From Magnolia sinica (Eukaryota; Streptophyta; Magnoliopsida; Magnoliales; Magnoliaceae), in the NCBI RefSeq assembly GCF_029962835.1, contig NC_080574.1, forward strand, positions 26,200,001 to 26,264,000: a stretch of DNA of 64,000 nt, given 5' to 3'. Below, in pieces: positions 48,870 to 61,600 of the stretch (within the stretch, counting starts at the first letter, position 1; every line of letters begins with the position of its first letter). Made by a program: the position numbers and the translations under genes. The notes under the pieces are model-generated. The model had not been told where the DNA came from, ran no database searches, and saw nothing but the letters and a program-made list of their open reading frames with translations.

Positions 48870-49410
48870 GGTTTTAGGGGAAGAGATGGTGGAGTAGCTT
48901 GATTTTGGGGGGTGATTTCGCTAGTTTTGGAGAATAAAATGGAGCGTTTGTGAGGTTGGAGGTTGAAAAAATGGTTCTTTTGGGAGGGAAGAGGGGCCTA
49001 AAAATCAAACTCTCTGTATTGGTTTGAAAAAAAAGGAAGGGGGTTCTTTTTCAAGATTGGAAAGGATGGAGAGAGATGCTCTTTTGTAGTGGGCTTGGAG
49101 ACAAGGCGCGGTTCCTACTGCCGCAGATGCTCGTGCCTTTGGTTTCATTTTTCAACTGTGTTATATGATACTCGACCCTGAGGCTTTGTGCAGTATACGC
49201 TGGTTTAGGGTTTAAAGAATCAGGGGCCATGTTTGGGCAATCCAGACCATTGGTGTGCTGGGCTTCTCCTTTGATGGACCATAGTTGAAGATTTCCTTCA
49301 TTGAAACAATTTTATCCCTTCTATCTTGTGGCCTACAAATAGACGGTGGAAAGTCATTTAACTGAAAAACGTCCAAAGATTAGTCAACATGGGACCCACG
49401 TCAACAACAC
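48870..49410. other. Upstream region of the 148-aa gene
   Basis: On the minus strand this holds the 5' UTR and promoter. Pyrimidine-rich on that strand near the gene; no clear TATA box. No other gene. Confidence 0.35.
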
Positions 49411-49414
49411 CTGT

Positions 49415-49870
49415 TTTACGCAAGCTCTGTGGGCCCCAGCTTAATATAAATCCACTCAGTCCATCCGTTGATTACGCTTTTATTTGAACCGTACATATAA
49501 AAGATCAGCCCCGTAAAAATACTCAGATGAGCCGCACCGATGGTGGGAACAATGTAAATTTTCTCCTAAAACCTCCAAATTCACGAGGTGTGGCCCACTT
49601 GGGTTTTAGATCGGGCTGATCTTTTTATCTTCACTTCATCCAAATGAGTTACACCTGATTAACGGGTTTGATGAAAGATACACACCATGGAAGCCCCACA
49701 CAAAAGCCTATGGTTGGCGTCCCCTCCCCAATTTTTTCCTGTAGTGTGTCCCATCGGTTACTTGAATCTGGCTGAATTTTATTGCTTCACAGCCTAGAAT
49801 CGGGTATGGAGCCTGATAGACGGAGTGGATGTTACATATAGAGGATTCGGGTCCATTTGTGGGCACGGTC
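49415..49870. mobile_element. Foldback MITE-like element, second subfamily
   Basis: 'ctgtgggccccagcttaata', 'gtccatccgttgatta', 'gaggtgtggcccacttgggt' and 'gatggacggagtggatgtt'-like words in mirrored order. Ends not defined. More diverged than the main family. Confidence 0.5.
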
Positions 49871-50105
49871 TATCAATAGGGGGAGGCCACGATAATATGG
49901 TTTGGATGACCGAAGCATGGCCCCACAAATGAAAACCCGCAAAGCCTCGGTCAAAAAGTCTAGTTATCGGGTTAATAATCCGGTTTGATCGGGTACGATC
50001 AGTTTCATGTGATGGACAGGGTTGAATTAGTTTTAATAGTTAAATTATGTTGTTTTAATATATATTCGTTATTATAACAGAAGAGACGAGGTTTCCTAAG
50101 CCACA

Positions 50106-50195
50106 CACGTGTAAGAGAGATGGTGTACCAACCATGCAAGTGTAGAATGGCACGTGTAAGAGAGATGGTGTACCTACCAACCATGCAAGTGTAGA
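50106..50195. repeat. 45-bp tandem duplication
   Basis: CACGTGTAAGAGAGATGGTG begins at 50106 and again at 50151, each followed by 'accaaccatgcaagtgtaga'. The second copy has a 4-base insert. Confidence 0.85.
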
Positions 50196-50224
50196 AGTGG
50201 CATGTTTGTGTAGTCTGATCCATG

Positions 50225-50715
50225 GATTCGGTGGTGACCCCTCCATTACCGGTGCTGTGGGCCCCACAATGGCGTATTTGATTTATCCATACCGGACATC
50301 CATTTTGCCAGCTCATTTTAGGGTGTCATCCCAAAAATGAAAAAGATACTAATCTCATATGGATCCCACCACAGTAAACAGTGGTAATTAAATACTGGCC
50401 ATTAAAAACTTCTTGAGGTCCACAGAAGTATTGGATATAGCTGATATTTGTGTTTTCCCTTCATAAAGGTCTGTGTGACCTAGTCAATAGGTTGGATGGC
50501 AAATGAACATTACGATTGGCCCTAGGAAGTTTTTAACGGTGAGCATTCAATCACCACTATTTCACGTGGTATGGCCCACCTGAAATTTATATCTTCTTCA
50601 TTTTTTAGATTATGCCATAAAATGATATCCTAAAATGGATGGACAGAATAGATAAAACATATACATCATGGTGGGGCCCACAGCACCCACCATCATTGAG
50701 ACATGGGTACTGGAG
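50225..50715. mobile_element. Foldback MITE (MULE-like)
   Basis: Left 'ggattcggtggtgacc' and 'gtgctgtgggccccac'; right 'catcatggtggggcccacag' and 'cacccaccatcattgagac'. Arms pair over most of their length ('ccagctcattttagggtg' against 'cataaaatgatatcc'). No TSD determined. Confidence 0.7.
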
Positions 50716-51545
50716 GGATCACGTAGCTCTTGATCCACCATCATTAAGTTCTGTTTCGTCCATTTGTTTGCTGAAGGACATCTTCTACTTTTCATCTCGT
50801 CCATCCAATAAATGTCCACCTATCAACTATTTAAGTTATCAAACTAATGTAACTTTTTGTTTATGATACATCCAAAGTGGGGCTCACCGTTTTGACGGTT
50901 TTCAATTTGAGTGACGTGTATGCAACAAGCACAATTTCTCAGTTCCTGTGTATCAACCATCGGACACCCCAGAGTATCAACGAAGAAATCAAACGATCCT
51001 GGAACCGAAGTTTCACAAGGCATCCCACGTTTTCAGCTCTGACAAGTGGTCACGTGATCTACGTGTCCTACCAAGGTAGTCCAGTGCGAGGGTGGATCAT
51101 CCACCAGTGGGCCCCACTGTCACTGGACAAGTGCACCAATATCCGGCAGCGAGACGATCCTCGTGCCTGATCAGCGACACGTAAACGGACGGTCAAAATT
51201 AAAAAAAAGAAGAGTAGGCGTCGGGCCCCTTATCGGATCGGTGGCCTGCCAAGTGCCAAAGGTCCAAAGTTGGATTGTGTCGGTCGGCGGGTCTGAAAAA
51301 CGGGCTGCTAACATGCATTCGGGCACGTGTCCTGCCGACCTTTTTTTTTAACGTGACTCGCGTCTTTGTTCAGTGCATACAGGGTTACAATTCTGACAAG
51401 TGGGCCCATGGTTTGGTAATCTAGACCATTGACTCACTTAGCAACGCTAGCGTTGGGCCTGGCTTGGCTCGGTCCTAACCCTGGCAGCATCACTCATCTT
51501 GAGTTGGAGGTGACCCATCCGAGCTGACTCGTACTCTTGAGTCCG
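50716..51545. other. Intergenic, no gene seen
   Basis: The region 51000-51350 is GC-rich with open frames of 60-97 codons but no recognisable domain. 'gggccccactgtcactgg' at about 51110 is a repeat-like word. Confidence 0.4.
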
Positions 51546-51735
51546 ATCCTATTCAACATCACTGAATCAGTGTTCAATTACCACTGCTTCCTGTGGTGCG
51601 GTCCACCTGAGATTTGGAACTGTCTCATTTTTCGGGTCATGCCGTAAAATAAGCTGAAAAGATAGATGCACGGAGTGGATAAAACACATACAACATGGTG
51701 GGTCCACAAGGCCTTTCCAGTAGCACACGGTACTA
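51546..51735. mobile_element. Right half of a foldback MITE
   Basis: 'tcaattaccactgcttcctg', 'gcggtccacctgagatttgg', 'gccgtaaaataagctgaaaa' and 'aaaacacatacaacatggtg' appear in the order of a right arm; the left arm is missing. Confidence 0.6.
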
Positions 51736-51904
51736 TGCTGTGTGCTAAACTATTCCATCCGAGTCCGGATCATGAAGAAGAAAATTAGCACGGTAGGCGC
51801 TTACTTTCATGCATTTTTATTTTTATTTTATAAGAATGGCCAAAAACTTATACCCTGAAAGTAGATTTTTAGGGTACGGAAAATTTTAGATAAAAATATC
51901 TTTG

Positions 51905-54700
51905 ATTTTCAGGTAAATGTAATGCCCCGAGTTTTCAGAGGCTGTATAGGAACTCGTCTCCCGAATTCCCAAGTACCATGGGTGCCCTAATGGACTTCAG
52001 ATTTTAATTACATTTAAATAATCTCGTAAACAATGGAGAATTTATCAAGGCATAAAGCATGAGTAAGTCATAAAGTAGTATCAAGTGTTACTAAATATAA
52101 AAATATCCAAACCATAAATCCAAAATCATCTAAATAGGAAACTAATCCCACCCATACATGACCCAAAGTGACTAGAGTCATGTCTCATACCCCGCAGTAG
52201 CCCGAACTCAAACTAAAAGGATCCACCGAAAGTCTGAAAACAGGGAAGCTCCCTTCCTCATCCATGCTCCCCGCTCAGCTCGTCGAGCTCTGCCTCACCA
52301 GCATCTAATGACGTGTTTGGTTGATGTTTTAAAACACCGTCCTAGAGTGGGGAGTAAGTAGCTAACTCAGTGGGTGTAATTAGCCATAAGTTACATCAAA
52401 TAACAATTTCATGATGAATTTAATAAAAAATATAAATTCATAAATCGCTAAATAGCCTTTGTTAATGCGTATGCATGAGTTATGTATGATGCATGACCTT
52501 ACCCACAACACTCTTTCGAGCGACTTCGTCTCACGGTCGCACATGACCAATACTCTCTCATTTCAACCTCAACTGTTAAGTCGCCAAATCCTAGGTAATG
52601 CGATACGTGAATAATGTATTAGCTGAGTTTTTAATTAATTTCGTTCATCCAGCAGGTTGGGAAAACTGGTATACCCCGACGATATCAATACCTTCATCCA
52701 TTTGCGAGACAAGGATCCCTCAATGTGCTAAGCCAAGACCCCGCGATCCTTGATCCTACCGGAGTCCCCACCCCCGATTTCAAGCACGTAGGGAGTGCTG
52801 GGAAGCGGGATCGCTCGTGGTCACTATAGGGAGGTTCGTCACTCCGGCGTAGGCCGACAGCTTGGACATAGTGTCTCATTCAACCATGCCCTGCTCACGA
52901 GACTGTGAATCAGTTTCTAGCTGTTGTTAGTAGGCATCAGTGGACGAGGGGTGTTACAGGTTCCAAACAAGCGTGAGCAAACATGGTTAACAAATATAGT
53001 TGGTCAGTCGGTGGACTAGACCGCTCAAGTTCAGGCGAGCACGCAACGCATGACATCGGGTGCAAGCAACCCATGTAGTCCCACTACCGTCGCCCGTTCG
53101 CGTTCGCCCAAATTAGTCAGACTAGTCACAGGACGGCCCAATTAACGGGACCTCCTTCACAAATCTCAGTTCCCTGATCAACTCAGGAAATGGGTCACAT
53201 TCTATAACACTTCTAGTAATTAAGAGTTCATCTTCTAGTACAGGTGGAATCATGTGTACAATACATGAAGCATAAAATTTCAGATTATTAAAATGAATGC
53301 AACTACTCATAATAGCATAAGTTAGACATGTGTGCATGTGATGCTTGATTACCTAAGAGACCAAGAACAGTACATCATTCATGGTACAGATAAACACAGT
53401 AAGAAATAATGCAACCATATATGCTACAGGGAAGATCATGCAAAAATCAAAGGCGTAAATGAACATGCAACACCAATTCCATGCCTAAACATGTTGAAGA
53501 CCAATTAACAACAATTAATCATTGCATACAAGTTGGGTGGACTTATCATGTAGGTTCTTAGCTAGGTTTTCTCTAAATTACTCATGCACTTCACCCTAAC
53601 ATTTATAATCATTAAATTCATTCTAAAATTGGCACTTGGCCACCTAAGGATAATAGTCCGCACCTATAAGTCCCTGAGGGCTTGCGGAATCGTCTTAGGG
53701 ATGTTGGACTCACGGGAGGGTTTGCCGAGGTCCTGAGTCAAATGCACCCGCATGTTAGGATACATGCAAAGGCGTAGCTTATAAAACGCATATATGGAGA
53801 AAAATGGTGATTACTTGGGAATCTTGCTCTTGTGGTGGTGGACGCAAGGTTTCTATGGTTAGGGATTTAGGGAAAATCACAAATTCCTATATAAACACCA
53901 AGAACTATATGAGATTCATGTAATCCATTTTAGAAAGAACCTAGGTTAGAAAGTAGGTTTGTTTCTTACCTCCAAATCGCAAATGGGGTGGATTCGGCGG
54001 AGGAAAGTGATCGATGCTAGGGATTTGATTGGAGGAAACCGATGAAAAGAAGCACTAAAGCTTCCCCACTCCTACTCTTACTCTTTTTCTCTTCTTCTTT
54101 CTCCTTCTCTTTCTCTCTTTCTCTCCCTTAGAGGATGTAAATTCGTATGGAAAGATGGGGTGCCCAAATGAGGCCCTTATATAGTGTCAGATTTGGTGTA
54201 AATATCCTCAATGGTTGGATTTTTACTATACTAGCCCTATCGGAGGGTTTTTCTAACCTTCAAGGCCCATTATGGGGTGTACATGTCGATATACACCGTA
54301 GGATAGTTAGCCCTAATGATGATCTACATATGAACATGATTAGTCCGCCATTTGGATGCGCCGATCGACAGATATTATTAGAAGTCTATTCAACGATCAC
54401 CGATGGTCGATCGGGGCCGCGGCTATATGGATATGAGCAGGAAAATATCCTTACTTTACGTGTGAAATTTGGTCGTAAACTAACGGTCCGAAATTCTCAA
54501 CTTTGCATGAGAGTGGACAACCCAATTCATTTAAGTTTCAGCTTCTTCCTTTAAGGTATTTGCAATTCTCGTGCACTCGTCCTTCGGCTCAAGTTGAGCA
54601 GTTCTGGACACCACCCGGGTCCAACTTCCACGATGGATGTCGAGCCCAATAAAATAGACATTATTTTATAGTTTTGGAACTAGTGACCCACTAACGAGCG
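51905..54700. mobile_element. Probable LTR-type retroelement fossil, non-coding
   Basis: A region without MITE words. 'tgtaatgccccgag' (51908) and, reversed, 'tgtaacacccc' (complement at about 52950-52960) look like LTR starts. On the minus strand there is a TATA-like 'actatataagggcc' near 54180 with a pyrimidine-rich leader downstream. I find no pol words, so it may be a large non-coding derivative or nested solo LTRs. Family not determined (Ty3/gypsy-like by the CCCCGAG/ACACCCC starts, weak). It appears broken. Confidence 0.35.
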
Positions 54701-55988
54701 GTTTAGAGCTTCTTCGAAAAATCGAAGCATTTCTGGAATGAATTAGATATTGAGATTTCTTGTGGGCAATGATTAGGGTTTTGATTAAATATGTTCATAG
54801 TGTAGCCTATTTATAACTAGTGAAAGTGGAGATTTGGTCATGATTACTCTAAACCGTCAATTTTAGGCTAAAAGAATAACGGGGTTGATTTGATCTATTA
54901 GTCAAGATCCGGACTTTATCTAACTCGGTTTCGAGGAGATCTTTTAATTTAGTTACAATTGTCTTAATTAATCAATGGTAGGTCGGTTAGATTTAGGCTC
55001 TGTGTGAGCAAATCATGTGGCTAAATTCAGTGTTTAAGTAATTATGCGTATTTGTTGGCTTCCTACGGTTGATTAATCGGACTTGTGCAGTTCTTTACTG
55101 GTACCACCCATGTAAAAACTAATATTGAGAGCTAATGGTCAGTAAATAATAATATAAGTTAATTACATTGTAAAAAAAATTCAAGGATTTTTAGAAATCC
55201 AAAATAGTGAAAATCTCAGACGTTATAAAAAATGTATGGGTATTTTCGTCTTTATTGATTCATTCATACAAATAGAGGTGTAAATTAATGAGGTAAGTTT
55301 TGTCTGTTTCCATCCACTAGATGCTCTGTGAGAGAGTGATAGTTCATACTCATGCACTCTGCAATCACATGACACGTGTATCAAATTAAAAGGCCCAAAT
55401 CGCATTCATAACCCAAAGTTGGATTGATTGGAGAATCCTAGCCGAAAATTAACTAAAAATTGTTTGTTAACCATGGGCCATCATCGTTATTCATTTCAAC
55501 CGTCCATTAGTTACCCTACAACTGGCCATTGTAACATCAGAAAATTTCTGCTCTTGGGCCATCTATAGTGGGACCAACGAATTGGGACGGTCTGATTTTA
55601 CTAATTCTCTGTGGCATGTACAATCTCCGAGTGCATGCGCATGAACAATCTAATCTGCCTGTGTGTATTGCCCCGAGATCATATACGTTTCTAGGGGCGA
55701 GACTCTGATAAACTGGTCAAAGTGCCCGTGGTTCATGTGCATGTATAGCCTATTTTCGGCCTATTTTCAAGTGGACAAGGCCCACTGTTGAAGACCCAAC
55801 TGATTGAAAGGTCTTAAGCATCCAAATCGGTGGCTTCAAATGGACCAATAGAAAATTCTGGAAGGAGACTCGGCCGTCCAAATTCAATGGGCAAAATCTT
55901 ATGGTCGAGATCAACGGACCAGATTTTCTGGCCGTGCTCCATAATAGGTCATCCCAAAGCGGGCTGGGACCCGCTTTCAGGCCTTATC
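54701..55988. other. Intergenic, no gene seen
   Basis: AT-rich to 55200. About 55325-55640 holds a diverged copy of the repeat at 47160-47535. Nothing coding recognised. Confidence 0.4.
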
Positions 55989-56103
55989 AGGGCTGTCGAT
56001 GGGCTGAGCCTGCAGATGGCTTACACCTGGAATTTTAAATCGGCCCTGTTGAAGTTGAACATTCTGATTTTCCTTGGGCTGAACCCGGTGCATCGACAGC
56101 CCT
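55989..56103. mobile_element. Short AGGGCTGTC-type MITE
   Basis: Only 115 bp. Ends AGGGCTGTCGATGGGCTGA and, complemented, AGGGCTGTCGATGCACCGG. The inner parts pair less well. It shares its ends with the elements at 57349-57651 and 61378-61831. Confidence 0.7.
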
Positions 56104-56589
56104 AGTCCTGTGATTTATGGGACACCATCAGGACAGTCCTTTAGCTGTGACTTTTAGTACCGGGGCCCACCTGCACTAGTGGGACCCACCACGTTTTGGA
56201 AGGGCGTGAGACATTACAGTTTTCTGGAATATTAAACACGTTCCCCTTGAGAGAGTCCGGGTCTTGAATGTTCCGCGTTGTACAGCTATATATTTTTGAC
56301 GGTCGCCAGGCACGCTACGTGGCAGATAGTGGGCATCCTATGTTGCGAGCTTGAACAACCACCACATGTCATCGTCACAAATCCATCAACTGGAGCCCTG
56401 CTTAAGTATACTCGCCTTAGTGCGCTTTGTGGTCGACGTCACTCATACGTGTGCCAACTTGGCACATGCGCGTGACCGTTCCAAGCAGCTCCTAAGACGA
56501 GAAGCCTACAACCAAAAATAGGAAGGTTCACTATCAGTTTGGCCAAAAGCGTGCGAAAGAAATGGACGGTTAAAAGAGAAATCTCCAGC

Positions 56590-56865
56590 AGTTCAAATTC
56601 CTGGGGCCACAGAAGTTCTAGATTGGGCTAATATTTGTGTTTTCAGTTCATCCCAGTAGAAGTAACCTTATGAACGGTTTGGATGGCATGTAAACACCAC
56701 GACGGGCACCAGGAAGATTTCAACTGTTAGGTCCTGTGGCCCACTTGAGTTTAGGATCTGTCCCATTTTTTGTCGCATGTCCTAACATGGGCTTGCAAAC
56801 CTGATGGACGGAGTGGATTTCTCACGGACATCTCCGCAGGCCCCACATAATTCGCGTCCAATAGC
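56590..56865. mobile_element. Partial foldback MITE
   Basis: 'tggggccacagaagttctag', 'gctaatatttgtgttttc', 'ggcccacttgag', 'ctgatggacggagtggattt' and 'ctccgcaggccccacataat' appear in order of a right half. The left arm is lost. Confidence 0.55.
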
Positions 56866-57348
56866 CATGAAGTTAGACAGCAGCAACGGTCGAGATTCAA
56901 CTCAGGAAGTGCCAAAAATTGGTAGATACAATCTTCTTAATATGTAGGAGAACATCGGGTCATGGTCAGTCCAAAGTAGGAAGGATCAGGCCAGCGGTCT
57001 GGATCATTGCGTGCCCAACTCATATTAGTTGGAAACCCGAACATACTCGGCCGAAGGACAGGAGCTAACGACGGGAACATTTGATTTGCGGGGCCGAGGA
57101 GGAGATGGTCCACCCGTGTACTTCCAAGGTAGACATATAAACATGGTCCTCATGGGCGTAGCCGACATTCCCATTGTCTGTTTGTTTTACAAAAATGACA
57201 TTTCCAACCCCATCTTTCGTCATTGCAGAGACATTTATTAAAAAGCATTGTTATACTGTCCGGGTTCTAGAAATAACTAATATCCAGCTTGGAATTACTG
57301 GTCTAACAGTGACAATATCCAAACTACAATTTCCTTGCATTCTTACTA

Positions 57349-57651
57349 TAGGGCTGTCAATGGGACAGTCTTGGCCCACTGGCCTTTGGGCAATGGCCAT
57401 TTCAGGCCGGCTTGGGCTGGTCTACCTAAAGGCCAGGCCCAGACCTAAAATTTAAGCTCCTTTATTAAATGGACCAAGGTTGTGTTCCCTAATAGCCTGT
57501 CGGCCCAACCCGACACGGTTTAGTGTTTCGGGGGCATTTTTGTCTCGCGCAAAAGTTGGGCTTGTGTCAGTTTGTTTTGGCAAGGGCCTAGGATTACTAT
57601 AGAAGCCATGATTGGACAGAGCTCTGCCGGGCCTGGACCATGGACAGCCTA
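57349..57651. mobile_element. TAGGGCTGTCAATGG-type MITE
   Basis: 303 bp with inverted ends TAGGGCTGTCAATGGGACAG and, complemented, TAGGCTGTCCATGGTCC. The inside is rich in 'ggcccag' and 'ggcctttggg'. No TSD recognised. Confidence 0.6.
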
Positions 57652-58055
57652 CTTGCCAGGATATATAGACTCGTGAATTGCAATTTCCAGCCATATGTAG
57701 TCACCGAGTTGCCTGCTCGTGGTTTCTGTTACATGCCCCATAGCTCGGGCATGGCAGCCCTTCACTTTGGTAAGCTAGATAGCTTTGTTTGAAACAGAAG
57801 GCAAGTTTCCAGCTAACATAAATGCTGGGTTGGCTGATGCTGCCTACAGGGAATGCACCGTAAACAAGTCAGACGAAGGATGTGGCCTTGGGTCTGATTT
57901 TCATACTTGACAGACATTTCACAGTCAAAAGTTAAGACAGCTAGAATGTCGTTAATCCTTCTGAAGAGTAGAAGCGACTTAATCTCTGATGACAGATGAA
58001 TCTCATTCACAAGACAATGGGTATCCGGACAAGAACTCCTCATTCAGTTTGTGTT

Positions 58056-58626
58056 TCAGTTCACAAGCTCAATTCCCATAAATGGTGACCCTGAATGCAG
58101 TTGAAGAGCGCAGTCGCCAACAACCTACAAAAATCAGAAGAAAAAAGTCAGCAGATGGAACAAAATGACGCAACGAACCAGTGTTTGGATGAGCCGTTAG
58201 GGGCTGGAGAAAGTTTTCTTGTGTTTCCAAACCAAAAGAGAAGGCAATACATGTTCACAAGGAGCTGTAGGGCCCGCATTATAAAAAACGATTGGAATCA
58301 AAATGGTTTTTCAATTCATCTATCCAAACAGGCCCGATGTGAAAGGAAGGTTGATTAGTAAATACCTTAGCCATTTTTCTGTAAGAATATTCAGTGACAC
58401 CGGCAACATGAGGCGTGACCAGGACATTTGGAAACTTCAATATTGGATCCTCAGGATCAAATGGTTCTGTCCAAGTAACGTCAAGGCCTAATCCTCCCAA
58501 GTGGCCTGATTCAAGGTGATGCTTTACAGCTTCATAGTCTAGGAGACCTCCTCGAGCAATATTCACCAGAAGGGAACCCTTGACAGGAAAATTTAAAAAA
58601 TAAAAAAATAAAAAAATAAAAAAAAA

Positions 58627-58667
<41 letters not shown>

Positions 58668-61600
58668 AAGAGTTTCAAAATTATGATTTGAAATACAAGT
58701 TGTTGGAAATGCAACACTGTTCATGCTCTCAATTCAATTATATGATTTTCTTTTCAAAATTCGTGTGTTTACAATTCTAGCGGCAAAATTCTGCCAATGC
58801 ACTTCAGTCTCTTTTAATAATTAGCTACCTGCTATAATTAGCTCGGTATCTACAAAGTCAACTAGCTACCTGCCAGAATTAGCTTGATATCTATAGAGTC
58901 AACTCTATAGTAAATACAGACAAGGATCGAGTGCTGATATGGAAGACGGCCAAAAATCAGCCCAGCTCATTTCTGCACAAATGGCTGATAATGAAAACAA
59001 TCTACAAACCAAAAACAAGTCCCCAAGCTGTTGCCAATTTTAAGTTGAAAATGAGTCAGCAAGACGGGGTTTATCTCGCAGCCTGCACATGTGCCGATGT
59101 ATCGCAAGTGGGAGTGATCCAAAACCATAAATTAGGTGGGTCGTTCCATTACCACACCCTGACTCAAAAATCAAGCCCATCACCCTTCAGGTGGGCCATA
59201 AGAGTACCAAAAGATCTGCACCATTGATAATAATTTGTTTGAAATAGTAAAATGTCCAACCACAGCCTGACACACCTGTGGTCATTGTATGTTATAATTC
59301 TATAGAAATGAGTTGGGATGATTTATGGGCATCATCTTTTACTTTTAAAACATCATACGTAGTGACATATAAGATGTCTAAAAGCATGCAAATTGTAGCA
59401 CAAGTTGCTGGGTTCTTCTAAGCATGATACCATCAGTGTTCTTTTTTTCTTTTTCTTTTTTTCCTCATCAATCTAGAGAGAGATTCTCCATTTGCAGATG
59501 AAAAGTAATACTTGCACGTCCACACCTTCGACTAGAAACCCACTAAAATTTAGGGGATTAGTAGTTTTTTTCGGGTACTCATCATAGAGACGAGATGATG
59601 TGCTTAGTTGCACATTTATAGGACCAATACATAGCCATATTAAAACCATACTTCGGGTTTTACTACCAAGTTATACTCATCACACCTAAACATCTTATCC
59701 ATATAGATGTGAATGTCTGTGATCATGGTTCAAAAACCCCAAAATGTGACTTGGTTTGAAGTCCGGACTGGTCAGTTTGACGTGAAGACTTGACCGAGTC
59801 TTTGCTCGACTCAACTTGATATTTAATAATTAGATTAAAATATCTGGCACATTAATAATGATTCAAAATAGTTACTGTAAAGGAAATAAAATTTCAAGGC
59901 AAACAGTTCAACTTTGCATGGTGCGTTGGTTAAGTACCTATGCTTTCTTAGAAGAGGTCATGTGTTCAAAATGCCCCGACTTCTCCCTTAAAAAAGAAGA
60001 AGAAGATTGACTAGGAGAGTAACATGGCTCGAGTCACCATTAGACGATCGAAGCAGTGAGCCAACTCAACAAGTCTTGTTGAATTAGAACCGAGTCACTC
60101 TCACGGAAAACTTTCCCAGAGACCTGACTGGAAATCTCACCGAGTCAATTTGACTTGGTTGAGTTCTGAGTCGACTCTGCTAGTTTTAGAACTATGGCAG
60201 GGATGCATGTTTGTTTCATCATTTCTGCCTTCTAGCATGTCTCCCACTCATTAGATGAGCAGCCAGGTAGAGACTACAGTGCGTGCGAGTGACCCGGGGT
60301 TCCATCCCTGGCAGTGTTAGATTTCAAAAAAACATCTATGCTAGGAAATGAGTGAAGTTATTCTCGAACGTAAATCATTCCGTGCCATTTCTCCCTCCAA
60401 GCTAGCATAGAGGGTCAGAACCTTTTTACAGATAAAGAAACCAAACCCACCATTTTAAACAAAAGCCAGCAGGTCATATGAATCGTTCAAATTATAGATT
60501 TCACACCTTTTTCATTGAAGAGAGAAATTCCTTGTTCACTATGCCAGCCTGAAAGTTGCATCAGCCAAATAAAATATAAGGGTGTTAGATGACATCAAAT
60601 GTATTATAGCACGTAAAAGTGTACAAAGACAAGATAGGAGGAGGAAAAAAAAAAAAATACCGTTTCATTATTCAAGGATAAGCAAGTAACAACTATGTCA
60701 GCCTCTCCAGCAAAATCATAGAGATTCTCAGGACCACCCTTCTTATCAACCAGACCATCAATGCCATCACTTCGAATGCTGACTGAAGATCTATCATTGG
60801 AACCTACAATGAATGAGAGGTTCAGCAAACACATGTTTGTTGCCGCAACTCACTAGACAGCTTATGTAAATACTTTCCCATACCATTTGACAGGGTGGCA
60901 TCGGGTAGATTCAAGGGCCAACTCCGTTTCGTTGCAATAATTCTTACACCAAATGGCCACAAACGTTTTGCAATATCATTTCCAATGTTTCCAAATCCCA
61001 CAATCAAGACCTGCACGCAACAATAGATTCTAGTATGAAATCGATGCATGATCTCTAATGAAATTTACCAAGAAATATGACACTTAAAAGTTGACAAATG
61101 GAACTACTGTCAGAAAATCAATGATGAAACATAAAAATAGAAATCAACTTCATTTTTAACCTATCAACAACCTTGCATGAATCTCTCCAAAACATGAAGG
61201 AAAGAAATTTGATAGAAAAGAAGAAACACTACCGACCACCCTAATAACAATGGGGACCCGAAGAGTCCCCTTGGTTCGTAAAGGGCTGAGGATGATGATC
61301 AACTTCTAATCTTCGTTGAGTTGATATGGGGTAGCCAAGATAAGTCTGCCAAAATCCAGCGAGCGCTGTGTTCTCAATAGGGCTGCCAAAGGGTCGGGTC
61401 CTAGTCAGAGTTCTAGTCTTGCTGGGTCTGGGACTAGTTCTTGAATACCCAGCATGGATCCGATCAGGTTTTGGTACCTGTCAGATCTTTGGATCTAGGT
61501 TTCAAGTCAGGTTTGGCAAAAACAAAAGCATTTACATGGTTGGGCCCACCCGATGTACGAATCAGAGCACACAACATGTGCCACTTTGACATGTATGGTG

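Noticed and set aside
54147-54554. 135-codon frame
   Set aside because: Lies in a probable LTR-type fossil region over a TATA-like site on the other strand; no recognisable domain.
60241-60340. tRNA gene
   Set aside because: Only A- and B-box-like parts are present; acceptor and anticodon stems do not form. More likely a SINE relic.
61285-61345. RTE-type LINE tail on the plus strand ('gatgatgatcaac...gatatggggtagcc')
   Set aside because: Too short and diverged to claim; left unannotated.
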